DNA of 64,000 nt from Anabaena sphaerica FACHB-251 (GTDB lineage: Bacteria > Cyanobacteriota > Cyanobacteriia > Cyanobacteriales > Nostocaceae): assembly GCF_014696825.1 (NCBI RefSeq), contig NZ_JACJQU010000001.1:372001-436000 (forward strand). The letters run 5' to 3'. How positions within the stretch are numbered: the stretch's first letter is position 1; each line of letters begins with the position of its first letter. Under the pieces are notes generated by a model, which was not told the DNA's origin, did not search any database, and saw nothing but the letters and a program-made list of their open reading frames with translations. Below are positions 17,004 through 26,614 of this stretch, piece after piece. The position numbers were made by a program, and so were the translations under genes.

Positions 17004-18314
17004 CTAACTTTTCATGCCCTTAAACCGTTCTTTTGCCCCTTCAAAAGCCTCCTGCATCACATTTTGAATTTTTTGAGGATCAGGCTTCTTCCCACCCATT
17101 AAATCACCAAAATAAACACAAGCAGCTTCACCCAAAGACCATGTATAAGCACCCGCCCAAGATGCAGCAATCACACTACCAAAACCAGGCACAAATTTAA
17201 TTAATTCCCGTGCAACAGCTTGCGCGATAAAACCACCAGCTATGGCACTTACAATACCCCCAGCTTGAGAAGGTGTCAATGTCTGACCATATAATTTACC
17301 CAACAACCCCACCATTGAAACTTGTAAAGCGGTTAAAACAGGCATTGTGGCAAAAGGTAAAGGTACAGCAGCTAAAGTACCTGCCATAATTGAAAAAGGT
17401 AAAATATAACGTCTTGCAGCATCACGATAAATATTACCTAATTTCTCTCCAGCTTGTTTATCTAATAATTGATAAATAGCTTTTGATTCTGCTTCCGGTA
17501 AAAGTTCAGCTAAATTATCTCGCAGTGCTTCCAAACCATAAAACACCGGATGATAACCATCTTCTTCTAAAGTAAAATCAATCAAAACTGCACTATTATA
17601 TAAACCCGTAAAATTCTTTTTTATTTCTGTAAATGCTCGGTTTATTTCTGCAAAATCTGGTGGATAATTGGGATGATCTTCTGTTTCCGGTGGATAAATT
17701 TCATGTAAACAAGTCACCGCCAACAAACAGGGAATATTAGGATACTGCTGACGCAACTTTTGAGCAATTTTTCGCAGAGTATCAGTAGCAAAATCATTAA
17801 TTTTAACAGTGAGAATTAAAACTCTCGCCCCTGTAGTTTCTGTTTTTAAATCACTAATTAATTCTTGAATAATAGTTTCTGTATCTTGATTAACATCACC
17901 CAAACCAACCGTATCCGTAAAAACTAACAACGGTAAATCATTGGAAGGATAAGCGTAACGTTGAGTATTTTGAGTATGGGGACGAAAACCCTGTCCGATA
18001 ATTTCCGCAGAAACCCCCGTTAAACCGCGAACAATAGAACTTTTACCAGTTTGGGGTTTTCCTATCAATAAAGCTTCTGTAGTCGGTAACTGAGTGCGAA
18101 TAGTTGCTAAAATCTCTGCAACTTGGGCATCATTCACACTAAACCATTGTCCTACGGTCTGTGTCACTTGGTCTACAGGTAGGAGTTGGGTTAATTTAGC
18201 TGTGGTTTTGCTGACAACACCAGTGATGCGGTTTTTCCAAGAATCATTGTCTGACTTGGGTTTTGCTTGATCAGTTGGTGTGTTCAATGAGTCTGTTTTG
18301 GGTTGTTCTGTCAT
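17004..18314 (-). CDS. GTP-binding protein with C-terminal DUF697-like membrane domain
   Basis: A 436-residue protein. The G domain has P-loop GKPQTGKS at residues 85-92 and the G3 motif DTVGLGD at 134-140. The usual NKxD G4 motif is not clear. From about 300 a Gly/Ala-rich region with two hydrophobic stretches (ILPFSIMAGTLAAVPLPF and GIVSAIAGGFIAQAV...GFGSVIAASWAGAY) matches the DUF697/YcjF-type domain of membrane-associated GTPases. The N-terminal 60 residues are polar and probably disordered. It may act at the cytoplasmic or thylakoid membrane; the cellular role is unknown. No operon partner. Confidence 0.8.
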   Translation of the reverse strand: MTEQPKTDSLNTPTDQAKPKSDNDSWKNRITGVVSKTTAKLTQLLPVDQVTQTVGQWFSVNDAQVAEILATIRTQLPTTEALLIGKPQTGKSSIVRGLTGVSAEIIGQGFRPHTQNTQRYAYPSNDLPLLVFTDTVGLGDVNQDTETIIQELISDLKTETTGARVLILTVKINDFATDTLRKIAQKLRQQYPNIPCLLAVTCLHEIYPPETEDHPNYPPDFAEINRAFTEIKKNFTGLYNSAVLIDFTLEEDGYHPVFYGLEALRDNLAELLPEAESKAIYQLLDKQAGEKLGNIYRDAARRYILPFSIMAGTLAAVPLPFATMPVLTALQVSMVGLLGKLYGQTLTPSQAGGIVSAIAGGFIAQAVARELIKFVPGFGSVIAASWAGAYTWSLGEAACVYFGDLMGGKKPDPQKIQNVMQEAFEGAKERFKGMKS

Positions 18315-18662
18315 TGGTGTAATTTCAACAGGCCACCATTTCTAGTATAACTTGCTGTGTTGGTGAGAAGGCGCTTTTAATTGGTATCAAAGGATTTTTC
18401 TAGCTGGCTTAGAGGATTTATTTGTCATGTATTTTACTGAATATTCTAGTTGAGTGAAAAAAGCGATCGCAATAATAATGATACCCACGAGGAAACCAAA
18501 AGCTATTAAAGATGGTTTGTTTCTATTCCTTTCAGGACTTATGCAAGAACTCTCTAAAACCCTCTTTTCTTCGTGTCCTTCGTTCCTTCGTGGTTCATTT
18601 TTCCGTTACTTGCGCGTAAGTTCTATGATAATGTTGCTTGGTTAATCAGCAATATCTAATCA
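18315..18662. other. intergenic stretch with a MITE-like segment
   Basis: This 348-base spacer separates the GTPase gene and radC, both leftward. It holds a HIP1 octamer near 18472 and a roughly 90-base segment at 18534-18624 with imperfect inverted ends. A 63-codon + strand frame (18454-18645) crosses that repeat and has no protein features. Confidence 0.5.
18534..18624. mobile_element. candidate MITE with imperfect terminal inverted repeats
   Basis: The left end AGGACTTATGCAAGAA and the right end, whose reverse complement reads AGAACTTACGCGCAAGT, are imperfect inverted copies. AGGACTTACGCA-type termini are known from small non-autonomous elements in Nostoc-group genomes. The interior contains a CTTCGTG repeat, as at 3720-3745. 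No transposase is present. Confidence 0.35.
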
Positions 18663-19394
18663 TCAATCCTCTTGAGGACAATCATCCCACAGAGTTGTAA
18701 TTTCCCGCAAACTCTGATGAGTGCCATTACCTAAAATTAAATGATCCAATAATGGAATATTTAAAAGTTCCGCCCCTGCTAATAATTGCCGTGTTAATTC
18801 TATATCTGCTTCACTAGGTTCTAGATTACCAGAAGGATGATTATGGGCAACTATCATCCGCGTTGCACCATGTCGAATAACTTCCCGAAAAATATCACGG
18901 GGAGAAGCTAAGGTTTCGGTAGCAGTACCAATAGTAATTACTTTTGTCCCCAAAAACCGATTTTTCACATCTAATAATAAGACTGCAAACCGTTCCTGAC
19001 TTTGCCACATTAAGTCTTGACTCAGGGTAGCGGCCGCAGCAAGGGGACTGTCAATGACTGCACCCTCCGCAGGACGGGATAAAAAAACCCGTTTACCTAA
19101 TTCTATTGCAGCGAGAATTGATGTAGCTTTTGCAGAACCTACACCATGAATTTCCATTAACTCGGAAGGAGTTACTTCCCGTAAAGCGGCTAAGGGATCA
19201 CGCTGATTTTTACCTAATTCCTGTAATATATGTTGCCCCAAACCAACAGCAGAGAGTTTACCAGGTCCTTGTCCTGTTCCCAGCAGAATAGCTATTAATT
19301 CCGCAGTGGCTAATATTTTTGCGCCATGAGTCATCAATCTTTCGCGGGGACGCTCATTTTCGGGTAGGTCGGCAATTCTGAGGCAATATGTCAT
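18663..19394 (-). CDS. radC: RadC family JAMM protein
   Basis: A 243-residue protein started at ATG 19394; the frame reaches a TTG two codons earlier. The N-terminal half holds a helix-hairpin-helix ([19 protein letters not shown]). The C-terminal half is a JAMM/MPN domain with HNHPSGN...D, supplying zinc ligands His184, His186 and Asp197. RadC was first linked to DNA repair but its biochemical role remains unsettled. Both domains are complete. A 97-base CCCCAGT array fills most of the gap upstream of its start. Confidence 0.92.
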   Translation of the reverse strand: MTYCLRIADLPENERPRERLMTHGAKILATAELIAILLGTGQGPGKLSAVGLGQHILQELGKNQRDPLAALREVTPSELMEIHGVGSAKATSILAAIELGKRVFLSRPAEGAVIDSPLAAAATLSQDLMWQSQERFAVLLLDVKNRFLGTKVITIGTATETLASPRDIFREVIRHGATRMIVAHNHPSGNLEPSEADIELTRQLLAGAELLNIPLLDHLILGNGTHQSLREITTLWDDCPQED

Positions 19395-19490
19395 ATACAA
19401 ACAAAGGGAATATGCACCAAGGATGGAACTATATTTTATTTATCCCTTTTTGAAGTTGGAAATTATATCTATTGGCAAAAATATTTAATA

Positions 19491-19628
19491 GGAGTCAGGA
19501 GTCAGGAGTCAGGAGGAACCGATTTTATTTTCCCAGTCCCCAATCCCCAGTCCCCAGTCCCCAGTCCCCAGTCCCCAGTCCCCAGTCCCCAGTCCCCAGT
19601 CCCCAGTCCCCAGTCCCCAGTCCCCAGT
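19491..19628. repeat. AGGAGTC and CCCCAGT tandem arrays between radC and the RNase gene
   Basis: Three units of AGGAGTC at about 19491-19514 are followed, after 17 bases, by about fourteen CAGTCCC units at 19532-19628, one with CAATCCC. The array runs directly into the stop codon of the RNase gene, whose TGA is followed on its own strand by CTGGGGA repeats. It is the longest array in the window. Because 7 x 3 = 21, it reads open in any frame as SPVPSPQ, which creates a false ORF. Confidence 0.95.
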
Positions 19629-21679
19629 CAATTAACAGCTTCTTGATAGATTATTTCTTGAAACTGGATGATATCTTTTTGCGGATCAGCGAGACTAACT
19701 TTCACTAATACCTGTTCACCTAAATTAACAGAACGCCTAAATACCATTGGTAACTGTAAGCCTAAATCTTCTAAGAGAATTAATGCCAAGTTGCTATCTT
19801 CTCGCAACCACATCAAGACTGTGATTTGCCATACTTCTTCAGGATTACGGCGTAAATATTCTAGGGCATAATATCTGTTGGTTTGCCGTTCTACCATCGT
19901 TACTTCTTGGGTGGTAGTGGTGACAGTCATCATCACTTCTTTGAGTTGTTCGGCGGAAAAGGGCAAATCTTCGCCGCGTAAGTGTGCTTTCAGTTGGAAG
20001 TGGGTGAGTAAGTCGCTGTAACGACGAATAGGGGAAGTTGCCTGGGTGTAGGTATCTAAGCCCAAACCAGCATGACGTACAGGGTTAATGCTCATTTCAC
20101 TCTTGGGCATACACCGACGCATGGCGCAGAAACGGACGAAACCTGCTGGAAGTAGGAGTAATTCTTCGTCTGGGGGGAGTTCTGGTTGGGGTTGACCACG
20201 GAAGGGGAGGGGGATGTTATGGGTTTGACCGTAACGTGCTGCCACTTCCCCGGCGAGAATCATCATTTCTGCTACTAACTGCCGTGATGAGGAATCATCT
20301 AAAATATCAATGCTGATGTGATCATCTTTAACTTTGATCATCGCTTCTGGCATATTGATGCTGATGGCTCCTTGGTGATATCGCCAGGTTTTCCGCCGTT
20401 TTGCTAAATTAGCGATCGCTGCTATTTCTGGTTCTGCTTCTACTCCTAATTGCAGCATCTCATCTACATCTTCATAGGTGAGGCGATAAGTAGGCTTGAT
20501 CAAGCTGGGATGAATACAGTAATCTTCTACAGCCCCGGTTTGATCTAAAACTATCCCAAAACTGAGGGCGCAACAAATTTTCCCTTGTACCAAACTCATC
20601 GGACCAGTTGCCAAGACTTCTGGGAACATAGGAATCATCCCCGTGGGCAAATAAACTGTACTACCCCGCTTTCTCGCTTCTAAATCTAATTCATCTTCTG
20701 GTATTAACCACCGAGTCGGGTCAGCAATATGCACCCACAGCTTTTCTCGTCCATCTGGTAGTATTTCCCAACTCAAACCATCGTCTATCTCAGTGGTGCT
20801 TTCATCATCAACGGTGTATACCTTGAGATGAGTTAGATCGAGACGATTGATATCTAAGTCTGCTGGTGGAGAATCCAAAAGTTGTTGCGCCACTTCTAAT
20901 ACCTTATTGGGAAACTGAACGGGAATTGAAGAACGACGCAGGAACAGGTTCTCATGGGGACTCCACCAACCCAAGTCGATCAACAGTTGAAAGGCTGTTT
21001 GGGGAGTTGCAGAACGTCCCAGCATATTCATAGTTTCTAATACTGGGGCTGGGGGTGGATAGGCACGAGCTAAAGAGTCGGAATTTAACCCCATCCGCAA
21101 GATGTCCGCCAGTAGAGTTGCATATTTTTCTAGTGCTTCCAAACGCTGGCGGTCTTGCCGTTGCCATTCTACGGTTTCGCCCTTGAGTGCCTGTTCTACA
21201 CGTACTAAAAATTCCTGCTGTCCCTTAGCTTTTTGCGCTTCTACTTCTATCTGATGTTTCCGTTCTGCTATTTGTGCTGCACTGCGGGGTTCATAAGCGT
21301 CCCCTTTCTGCTTGAAATAAAGTTTGTCTTCTGATAACAAGCAATGAGCAGCGTAACAATATGGTGCATCTGATTCAGAAAACAGCAGATTTGCCATTTG
21401 GCTGGGGGTGACGGCTTCCCCATCTTCCACCAATAATTCCCACGCCACTTCCAAGCTAGATGGGTCTAGGTATGGTTTGACTTGCTCTAAAAACTGGACA
21501 ATTTCTGAGGGCTTGTAAGTTTGTCCGTTAACTGTATAGGTTAGTTGTCGAGGCGCGAGGCTGTGGGATTGACCTCGTTCATCTACTACAAACCAACGGG
21601 TCTTTCCGTCTGGACGATCTACCACTCCCAGACGGCGATCGCCTTGAACCCTAAATTCAACTAGCGTCCCCTTCTCCAC
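19628..21679 (-). CDS. rnb: RNase II/R family exoribonuclease (RNB domain)
   Basis: A 683-residue 3'-5' exoribonuclease. The RNB catalytic domain spans about 278-600 and contains [14 protein letters not shown] at 290-303, with the metal-binding aspartates, then [26 protein letters not shown] and the [12 protein letters not shown] motif near 570. The N-terminal 270 residues are a cyanobacterial-type extension and the C-terminus holds an S1-like part. It lies downstream of rpmG-rpsR on the same strand, an arrangement often seen in cyanobacteria, but here with a 340-base repeat-filled gap. The stop codon abuts a long CCCCAGT array. Confidence 0.9.
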   Translation of the reverse strand: MEKGTLVEFRVQGDRRLGVVDRPDGKTRWFVVDERGQSHSLAPRQLTYTVNGQTYKPSEIVQFLEQVKPYLDPSSLEVAWELLVEDGEAVTPSQMANLLFSESDAPYCYAAHCLLSEDKLYFKQKGDAYEPRSAAQIAERKHQIEVEAQKAKGQQEFLVRVEQALKGETVEWQRQDRQRLEALEKYATLLADILRMGLNSDSLARAYPPPAPVLETMNMLGRSATPQTAFQLLIDLGWWSPHENLFLRRSSIPVQFPNKVLEVAQQLLDSPPADLDINRLDLTHLKVYTVDDESTTEIDDGLSWEILPDGREKLWVHIADPTRWLIPEDELDLEARKRGSTVYLPTGMIPMFPEVLATGPMSLVQGKICCALSFGIVLDQTGAVEDYCIHPSLIKPTYRLTYEDVDEMLQLGVEAEPEIAAIANLAKRRKTWRYHQGAISINMPEAMIKVKDDHISIDILDDSSSRQLVAEMMILAGEVAARYGQTHNIPLPFRGQPQPELPPDEELLLLPAGFVRFCAMRRCMPKSEMSINPVRHAGLGLDTYTQATSPIRRYSDLLTHFQLKAHLRGEDLPFSAEQLKEVMMTVTTTTQEVTMVERQTNRYYALEYLRRNPEEVWQITVLMWLREDSNLALILLEDLGLQLPMVFRRSVNLGEQVLVKVSLADPQKDIIQFQEIIYQEAVN

Positions 21680-22019
21680 AACTCTCGCACTCTTTAGTAA
21701 TTTTAGATTTTAGATTTTAGATTTTGGATTGAATTTAGGTTGGTGATTGGTCATGGGTAATTGGTAATTGGTAAACACTCTTTGCTGTCACCGTTCGGCT
21801 GACGCTCACGGCGAAGCCTGTCACCTGTCACCTGTTCCCTGTTCCCTGTTCCCCATAACCCAAATCTGTTAATTTGAAATTTGGAATGTTATTTACACTC
21901 CCTTGTCGTTAATCAAATTTTAGATTTTGGACTGAAAGTAAACGTTTAATTTCTATTACCAACGTTACTTTTTTTTGGATCTTTATCTAAAATCCTTTCA
22001 TCCAAAATCCAAAATTTTC
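21680..22019. repeat. intergenic stretch with several short tandem repeats
   Basis: This 340-base spacer between rpsR and the RNase gene has TTTTAGA units at about 21700-21725, TTGGTAA/ATTGGT units near 21755-21772, a CCGTTCGGCTGACGCTCACG segment at about 21791-21810, and CTGTCAC and TTCCCTG arrays at about 21817-21855. No ORF with family features was seen. The accumulation of repeats suggests rpsR and the RNase gene are not tightly coupled. Confidence 0.75.
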
Positions 22020-22235
22020 TTAACCTTCTGCGTTGATGAATGGCAACAAAGCCACAATCCGAGCGCGTTTAATCGCTAATGTTAAGTGTCGCTGTTGCTG
22101 CGATGTCAACCCGGTAATCCGCCGGGGCAGAATCTTACCACGCTCGGTGATAAATTTACGCAATAAATCAACATCTTTATAATCGATTGGTTCTCCTGGC
22201 TTAATTGGCGACAGGCGACGACGATAATAGCTCAT
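22020..22235 (-). CDS. rpsR: 30S ribosomal protein S18
   Basis: A 71-residue basic protein with [41 protein letters not shown] and a C-terminal RIVALLPF: the S18 signature at the usual bacterial/plastid length. It binds S6 and 16S rRNA on the platform of the 30S subunit. It starts 3 bases after the rpmG stop and is surely co-transcribed with it. The rpmG-rpsR order matches plastid rpl33-rps18. Confidence 0.97.
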   Translation of the reverse strand: MSYYRRRLSPIKPGEPIDYKDVDLLRKFITERGKILPRRITGLTSQQQRHLTLAIKRARIVALLPFINAEG

Positions 22236-22238
22236 CTT

Positions 22239-22433
22239 TTACTTGATTTCCTTGTGAACAGTGTGTTTGTTGCAGTGGGTACAGAACTTTTTCAGTTCTA
22301 AGCGGGCAGTGGTGTTCCGACGGTTCTTGGTGCTGGTATAGCGAGAAACGCCTGGAGAACGCTTGTCTGGGTTACTACGACACTCGGTGCATTCTAGTGT
22401 CACTATTATGCGGGCACCTTTACTCTTAGCCAT
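22239..22433 (-). CDS. rpmG: 50S ribosomal protein L33
   Basis: A 64-residue protein with [24 protein letters not shown] and a C-terminal [12 protein letters not shown], typical of the L33 form that keeps two CxxC zinc pairs. It belongs to the large ribosomal subunit. The zinc-ribbon (C+) form needs zinc for stability. It leads the rpmG-rpsR pair; only 43 bases separate it from the RDD gene upstream, so the promoter is either in that gap or the three genes share a transcript. Confidence 0.97.
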   Translation of the reverse strand: MAKSKGARIIVTLECTECRSNPDKRSPGVSRYTSTKNRRNTTARLELKKFCTHCNKHTVHKEIK

Positions 22434-22476
22434 AATCTTACAAACAGTAAAGCCTGGAGAGATTTAACACAAATGA

Positions 22477-23034
22477 CTATCTTCTCACATTTCGCTGCAC
22501 TTTTTCAACTAATCGTTTAACTTTTAAATCCAACGAATAGCCGCGCCGTGACGAAACGATTATAGTTCTAGCATAGCGGTCATGCCAAGCCTGCCGCATC
22601 TGAGTATCTGACAAGGCAGTACCACAGTCAATTGCCAGGGGAAGTATTAGCAGTATAGCAGGGGGATTAGCTATTATATTGCTTAAACCAATAGACAGTA
22701 GCAAGGCTTCAAAGCCAAGAATCCCCTCGCGCTTCAATAATGCCTGTAATTCGGGGATTCTGCTAACTATTTGCCCATCTTCAACTTCTAAAACTTTTAA
22801 ATCAACTGCCCAACGCCCTAAACTTTGCCCATGATTATTGTATACGATTAAAACCCGCAAAACTAGCCAAGTGAGCATAAAAACGAAGATTTGGGCAAAT
22901 TGAATACCTATATTACTGGTTCCCAAAAGAGAACTAACTAACCATGTTCCCATAAAATCTATCCCCAGTGCCATACTACGGCGGGTAATTTCCCCCTTGG
23001 GGTAGTGTTTTTGAGGTGTTTTAACTATAGTCAT
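22477..23034 (-). CDS. RDD family membrane protein
   Basis: A 185-residue protein started at ATG 23034 (MTIVKTPQKHYPKGEITRR); the frame starts at a TTG two codons earlier. ITRRSMALGIDFMGTWLVSSLL carries the R..D pattern that names the RDD family. It has three or four membrane segments and the conserved NNHGQSLGRWAVDLKVL motif. RDD proteins are small inner-membrane proteins, some linked to Na+/H+ transport; the role here is unknown. It lies 43 bases before rpmG on the same strand. Confidence 0.82.
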   Translation of the reverse strand: MTIVKTPQKHYPKGEITRRSMALGIDFMGTWLVSSLLGTSNIGIQFAQIFVFMLTWLVLRVLIVYNNHGQSLGRWAVDLKVLEVEDGQIVSRIPELQALLKREGILGFEALLLSIGLSNIIANPPAILLILPLAIDCGTALSDTQMRQAWHDRYARTIIVSSRRGYSLDLKVKRLVEKVQRNVRR

Positions 23035-23228
23035 ACACAATAGGCGTTTATGTCTAGGTGTAGGGAAATAATTATTGCCCTTTTCTTTAATATTAAGGTG
23101 ATAATTTAAGTAATTGTTGTACTAGTCGGTTTCTTGCTTGCCAGAAGCAAAGATCAGCGGTTGGTTAAAATTATCAATACTGTACAGGGACTTCTACCAT
23201 TTAACTGTATTTTTGAGGATTATCAACA

Positions 23229-23480
23229 ATGACAACTATAGGGACAGCTGCAACTCAAATTCCAGTCAGCAAAATTATTCCTATGCTGATGGCGATTAAT
23301 GAGCGTGATTATCTCCAGTTTAAAAAATTAGAAAAAACCTTTGTTACCCAACATAGCGTTGAAGTGTGGCAAGATATTTTTAATTTCCGTCTCTTGCCAG
23401 CACTTGATCAGCAATCTAAAAAATGGCTGTTACAAGCATGGTGCAGTGAAGGTATGGTGAGTCTTCACGATGTAATTTGA
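23229..23480 (+). CDS. conserved cyanobacterial small protein
   Basis: An 83-residue soluble protein with GAGGA 11 bases before its ATG, a good ribosome site. It has TATQIPVSKIIPMLMAINERDYLQ, VEVWQDIFNFRLLPALDQ and KKWLLQAW. I recognise it as a type of conserved cyanobacterial hypothetical protein but know no function or domain. It is divergent from the RDD gene and followed by a palindromic repeat and moeA. Confidence 0.7.
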   Translation: MTTIGTAATQIPVSKIIPMLMAINERDYLQFKKLEKTFVTQHSVEVWQDIFNFRLLPALDQQSKKWLLQAWCSEGMVSLHDVI

Positions 23481-23613
23481 TAATATCTTCGTTTGCATAA
23501 TTATCATATCTGTTTGTTTGGCTGGTAATTGGTAATTGCTAAAAATCATTTAGCAGCCAGCTATAAGCTTATTAAAAGTAATTAGCCGCACATGATATGA
23601 TGTAGCAATCGTA

Positions 23614-23648
23614 TAGATCCCCAGCTTCTTTGAGAAGTCGGGGATCTA
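23614..23648. repeat. TAGATCCCC palindromic repeat (terminator-like)
   Basis: Arms TAGATCCCC and GGGGATCTA pair perfectly, with CTTCT/AAG continuing the stem. Related elements are at 13484-13516 and, as a half copy, at 37144-37158 (AGATCCCCGACTTCT). It lies 34 bases before the moeA start. It may act as a stop for the small upstream gene, but it lacks a T-run. Confidence 0.65.
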
Positions 23649-23682
23649 TCTCGTGTAATATGATAAATTTTAATGTCTGACA

Positions 23683-24954
23683 ATGAAAAACATTGATTTA
23701 TTGAAAAATCCAAAATCGGAGTTATTAACTATGCTGTCAGTCAGAGATGCAGAAGCTACTATTTTAAATTCCATACAACCGTTGGATAACCAGCAGGATA
23801 TAGAATTTGTCGATTTATTGATGGCAAATAATCGCATTTTAGCAACCCCCGTTACCAGTTCCCTAGATTTTCCCCATTGGGATAATTCAGCAATGGATGG
23901 TTATGCTGTGCGTTATGCAGATGTGCAGCAAGCAAGGGCTGACAAACCAACTGTTTTGGAAGTTGTGGAAGAAATTCCCGCTGGATATCAACCCCAAGTG
24001 ACTATTAAACCCGGACAAGCAGCACGCATTTTCACCGGTGCGATGATGCCAGCAGGTGCAGATACTGTAGTCATGCAGGAAAAAACTCACCGACAGGAAA
24101 ACCGCGTTTTTGTCTTTCTTGCACCTCAGCCGCAAGAGTTTGTTAGACACAAGGGAAATTTTTATCAAGCAGGACAGGAACTTTTACCCGCAGGTATTCC
24201 TTTAACTGCTGCCGAAATTGCAGTTTTAGCTGCGGCACAACGTGAGCAAGTCAGTGTTTTCCGTCGTCCTCGTGTAGCGATTCTTTCAAGTGGTAATGAG
24301 TTGGTGATGCCTGAACAGGTACTAAAACCAGGACAAATTGTAGATTCTAATCAGTATGCTTTGGCTACTTTGGTGCGGGAACTGGGGGCGGAAGTGTTAC
24401 TGTTAGGAATTATTAAGGATGATCCGACGACTTTAAAAGAAATTATAGATTATGCGATCGCTAACGCTGATATAGTTATTTCTACTGGTGGTGTATCTGT
24501 AGGCGATTATGACTACATTGATAAAATCTTAGCATCTCTGGGTGGAAAGATTCACTTTCGCTCTGTACAAATGCGTCCGGGAAAACCTCTGACTTTTGCA
24601 ACTTTCCCCAATTCACTATACTTTGGTTTACCAGGTAATCCTGTTTCTGCTTTGGTTACTTGCTGGCGGTTTGTACAACCGGCGATTAAAAAAATTGCGG
24701 GACTTTCTCAAGGTTGGGAATCGACATTTTTAAAAGTAAAATCGCAATCAGAATTACAATCTAATGGCAAGATGGAAACTTATATTCACGGTAAGTTACA
24801 TCTGGTAAATGGTGTTTACCAATTCCACAAAAACCAGGGTAATGATAGTTCTGGAAATTTAATTAATTTAGCTCAAACTAATGCTTTGGCGATGTTACCG
24901 ATGGGTAAAACGTTGGTTTATCCAGGGGAGGAAGTTTTCGTTTTGCAAATATAA
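23683..24954 (+). CDS. moeA: molybdopterin molybdotransferase
   Basis: A 423-residue MoeA, which inserts molybdate into adenylylated molybdopterin. Visible motifs are DNSAMDGYAV (about residues 66-75), PGQAARIFTGAMMPAGADTV, the STGGVSVGDYDY stretch of the MPT-binding domain and LPGNPVSALV near 324. The C-terminal domain IV is complete. ATG 23683 is used. An internal ATG at 23731, before LSVRDAEATI, matches where many homologues begin, so the first 16 residues may not be translated. No other molybdenum cofactor gene lies nearby. Confidence 0.92.
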   Translation: MKNIDLLKNPKSELLTMLSVRDAEATILNSIQPLDNQQDIEFVDLLMANNRILATPVTSSLDFPHWDNSAMDGYAVRYADVQQARADKPTVLEVVEEIPAGYQPQVTIKPGQAARIFTGAMMPAGADTVVMQEKTHRQENRVFVFLAPQPQEFVRHKGNFYQAGQELLPAGIPLTAAEIAVLAAAQREQVSVFRRPRVAILSSGNELVMPEQVLKPGQIVDSNQYALATLVRELGAEVLLLGIIKDDPTTLKEIIDYAIANADIVISTGGVSVGDYDYIDKILASLGGKIHFRSVQMRPGKPLTFATFPNSLYFGLPGNPVSALVTCWRFVQPAIKKIAGLSQGWESTFLKVKSQSELQSNGKMETYIHGKLHLVNGVYQFHKNQGNDSSGNLINLAQTNALAMLPMGKTLVYPGEEVFVLQI

Positions 24955-25036
24955 AGGAACAGGGAATAGGGAATAGGGAGCAGGGAGAAATTATTTATTT
25001 GTATTTTCCCAGTCCCCAGTCACCAGTCCCCAGTCC
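24955..25036. repeat. GGGAATA and CCCCAGT short tandem repeats
   Basis: Purine-rich units (CAGGGAATAGGGAATAGGGAG) are followed by four CCCCAGT-type units (one CACCAGT) between the convergent stop codons of moeA and the radical SAM gene. No terminator with a T-run is apparent. Confidence 0.85.
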
Positions 25037-26614
25037 CTAAGCTACTACTTTTTCCTTCTCTGGAACATAAGGTTTTTCTGCACCTTGGGCTAAATAAGCG
25101 GCTAATTGGCTTTCGATTTCATCACGGACAATTTGCCGATATTCCATAAAATGCTCGATGTGAGCGCAGGTAGAAACGTATTGTTCAATCACTTTAGGAT
25201 TATGCTTGAGAATGCTAAAGAAGTGATGCCAGAATTTCCAACGGGTTTCTCTTTTAAAACCTTGTCGCCAAATCACTATTAACAAGGCTTTGATAACTAT
25301 CCGTTCTGGTGTTTTCGCTGGTGCTGTCCATTGGGGAGAACCTAACATCAAGAAACAGCGATAGGTGCGGTCTAAATATGCTACTGGATCATATAAAGCA
25401 CAGAAAGCTTCCACATATTCCCTAGCTAATTCTTCCAGCGGACGGGTAGGAATAAAATTCATCAATGTAGTTTGATTGATGTTCCCGTCTTTGTTTTCCC
25501 GCAGTCTTCCTTCTTTTTTCAAGCGATGCCATAGGGCTGTATTGGGTAACGCCTGTAACATAGCAAAGGTAGTGGAAGGAATAGCAGCTTGTTCGGCAAA
25601 TCTAACAATGCGATCGCCAGCACCGGCTTTTTCACCATCAAAACCAATAATAAACCCAGCCATTGGCCGCAGTCCAGCTTTAATGATCGTTTCTACAGAT
25701 TCAGTTAAAGAACTGCGAGTATTTTGGAATTTCTTAGTTAGTTGTAAACTATCTTCATCTGGTGTTTCAATACCCAAAAATACCGCTTTAAATCCGCAAT
25801 CAACCATCAACTCCATCATCTCTTGATCTTGTGCTAAATCAATAGAAGCTTCTGTGTCAAAATTGAAGGGATATTGATGTTCTGCCATCCAGACTTTTAA
25901 CTCTTTTAGCAACAATTTCACATTGCGTTTGTTGCCAATAAAGTTATCATCAACCATGAACACACCACGTCTCCAACCCAACTCATAGAGATAATCTAAT
26001 TCTGCTAACAGTTGTGCAGGTGTTTTAGTTCTGGGTTTGCGTCCATATAATACAATGATGTCGCAAAATTCGCATTGGAAAGGACAACCCCGCGAAAACT
26101 GCACAGACATCATATCATAGGCATTAAATTCTAATAAATCAAAGCGGGGAATGGGTGTACTGGTAACATCAGGTTTTTCTGTAGCGCGGAAAACTCCAGA
26201 TTTTTCACCCCGTTGTACAGCTTCCACAAACATGGGTAAGGTGATTTCCCCTTCATCTAAAATCAGGTAATCTGCACCTGCTGCTTCCACTTCATGGGGT
26301 GTAGATGTGGGGTATGGACCACCCAAAGCTACTAACTTACCACGTCTTTTCGCTTCCCGAATTTGATCTAGTAAATCTTGTTTTTGGACAATCATAGCCG
26401 AGAATATGACTATATCTGCCCATGCCCATTCTTCTTCTGTGGCAGCGCGGATGTTACGATCTACCAGTTTAAATTCCCATTCTTGGGGTAAGATTGCTGC
26501 AACTGTGACTAAACCCAATGGTGGTAATAGAACCTTTCTATCTACGAGTGCTAGGATTTTTTCATAGGACCAGAAGGTTTTGGGAAATATTGGATAAACT
26601 AGCAAGACACGCAT
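25037..26614 (-). CDS. B12-binding radical SAM protein (DUF4070 type)
   Basis: A 525-residue enzyme started at ATG 26614 (MRVLLVYP). The GAGGGG six bases upstream is a strong ribosome site that overlaps the codons of the longer GTG frame. Residues 1-130 form the B12-binding-like domain. The radical SAM cluster ligands Cys177, Cys181 and Cys184 sit in SRGCPFQCEFC, and the C-terminal part matches DUF4070. Related proteins include hopanoid- and bacteriochlorophyll-modifying methylases/cyclases. The substrate here cannot be assigned. It stands alone. Confidence 0.88.
   Translation of the reverse strand: MRVLLVYPIFPKTFWSYEKILALVDRKVLLPPLGLVTVAAILPQEWEFKLVDRNIRAATEEEWAWADIVIFSAMIVQKQDLLDQIREAKRRGKLVALGGPYPTSTPHEVEAAGADYLILDEGEITLPMFVEAVQRGEKSGVFRATEKPDVTSTPIPRFDLLEFNAYDMMSVQFSRGCPFQCEFCDIIVLYGRKPRTKTPAQLLAELDYLYELGWRRGVFMVDDNFIGNKRNVKLLLKELKVWMAEHQYPFNFDTEASIDLAQDQEMMELMVDCGFKAVFLGIETPDEDSLQLTKKFQNTRSSLTESVETIIKAGLRPMAGFIIGFDGEKAGAGDRIVRFAEQAAIPSTTFAMLQALPNTALWHRLKKEGRLRENKDGNINQTTLMNFIPTRPLEELAREYVEAFCALYDPVAYLDRTYRCFLMLGSPQWTAPAKTPERIVIKALLIVIWRQGFKRETRWKFWHHFFSILKHNPKVIEQYVSTCAHIEHFMEYRQIVRDEIESQLAAYLAQGAEKPYVPEKEKVVA

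Noticed and set aside
17004-18314. Possible dynamin-like or Era-type GTPase
   Set aside because: The C-terminal two-helix DUF697-like region and the missing NKxD fit the YcjF/DUF697 group better than dynamins or Era.
19472-19708. 78-codon + strand frame with SPVPSPQ repeats
   Set aside because: It is produced by the CCCCAGT heptamer array, which is open in all frames on this strand, and it runs into the RNase gene on the other strand.
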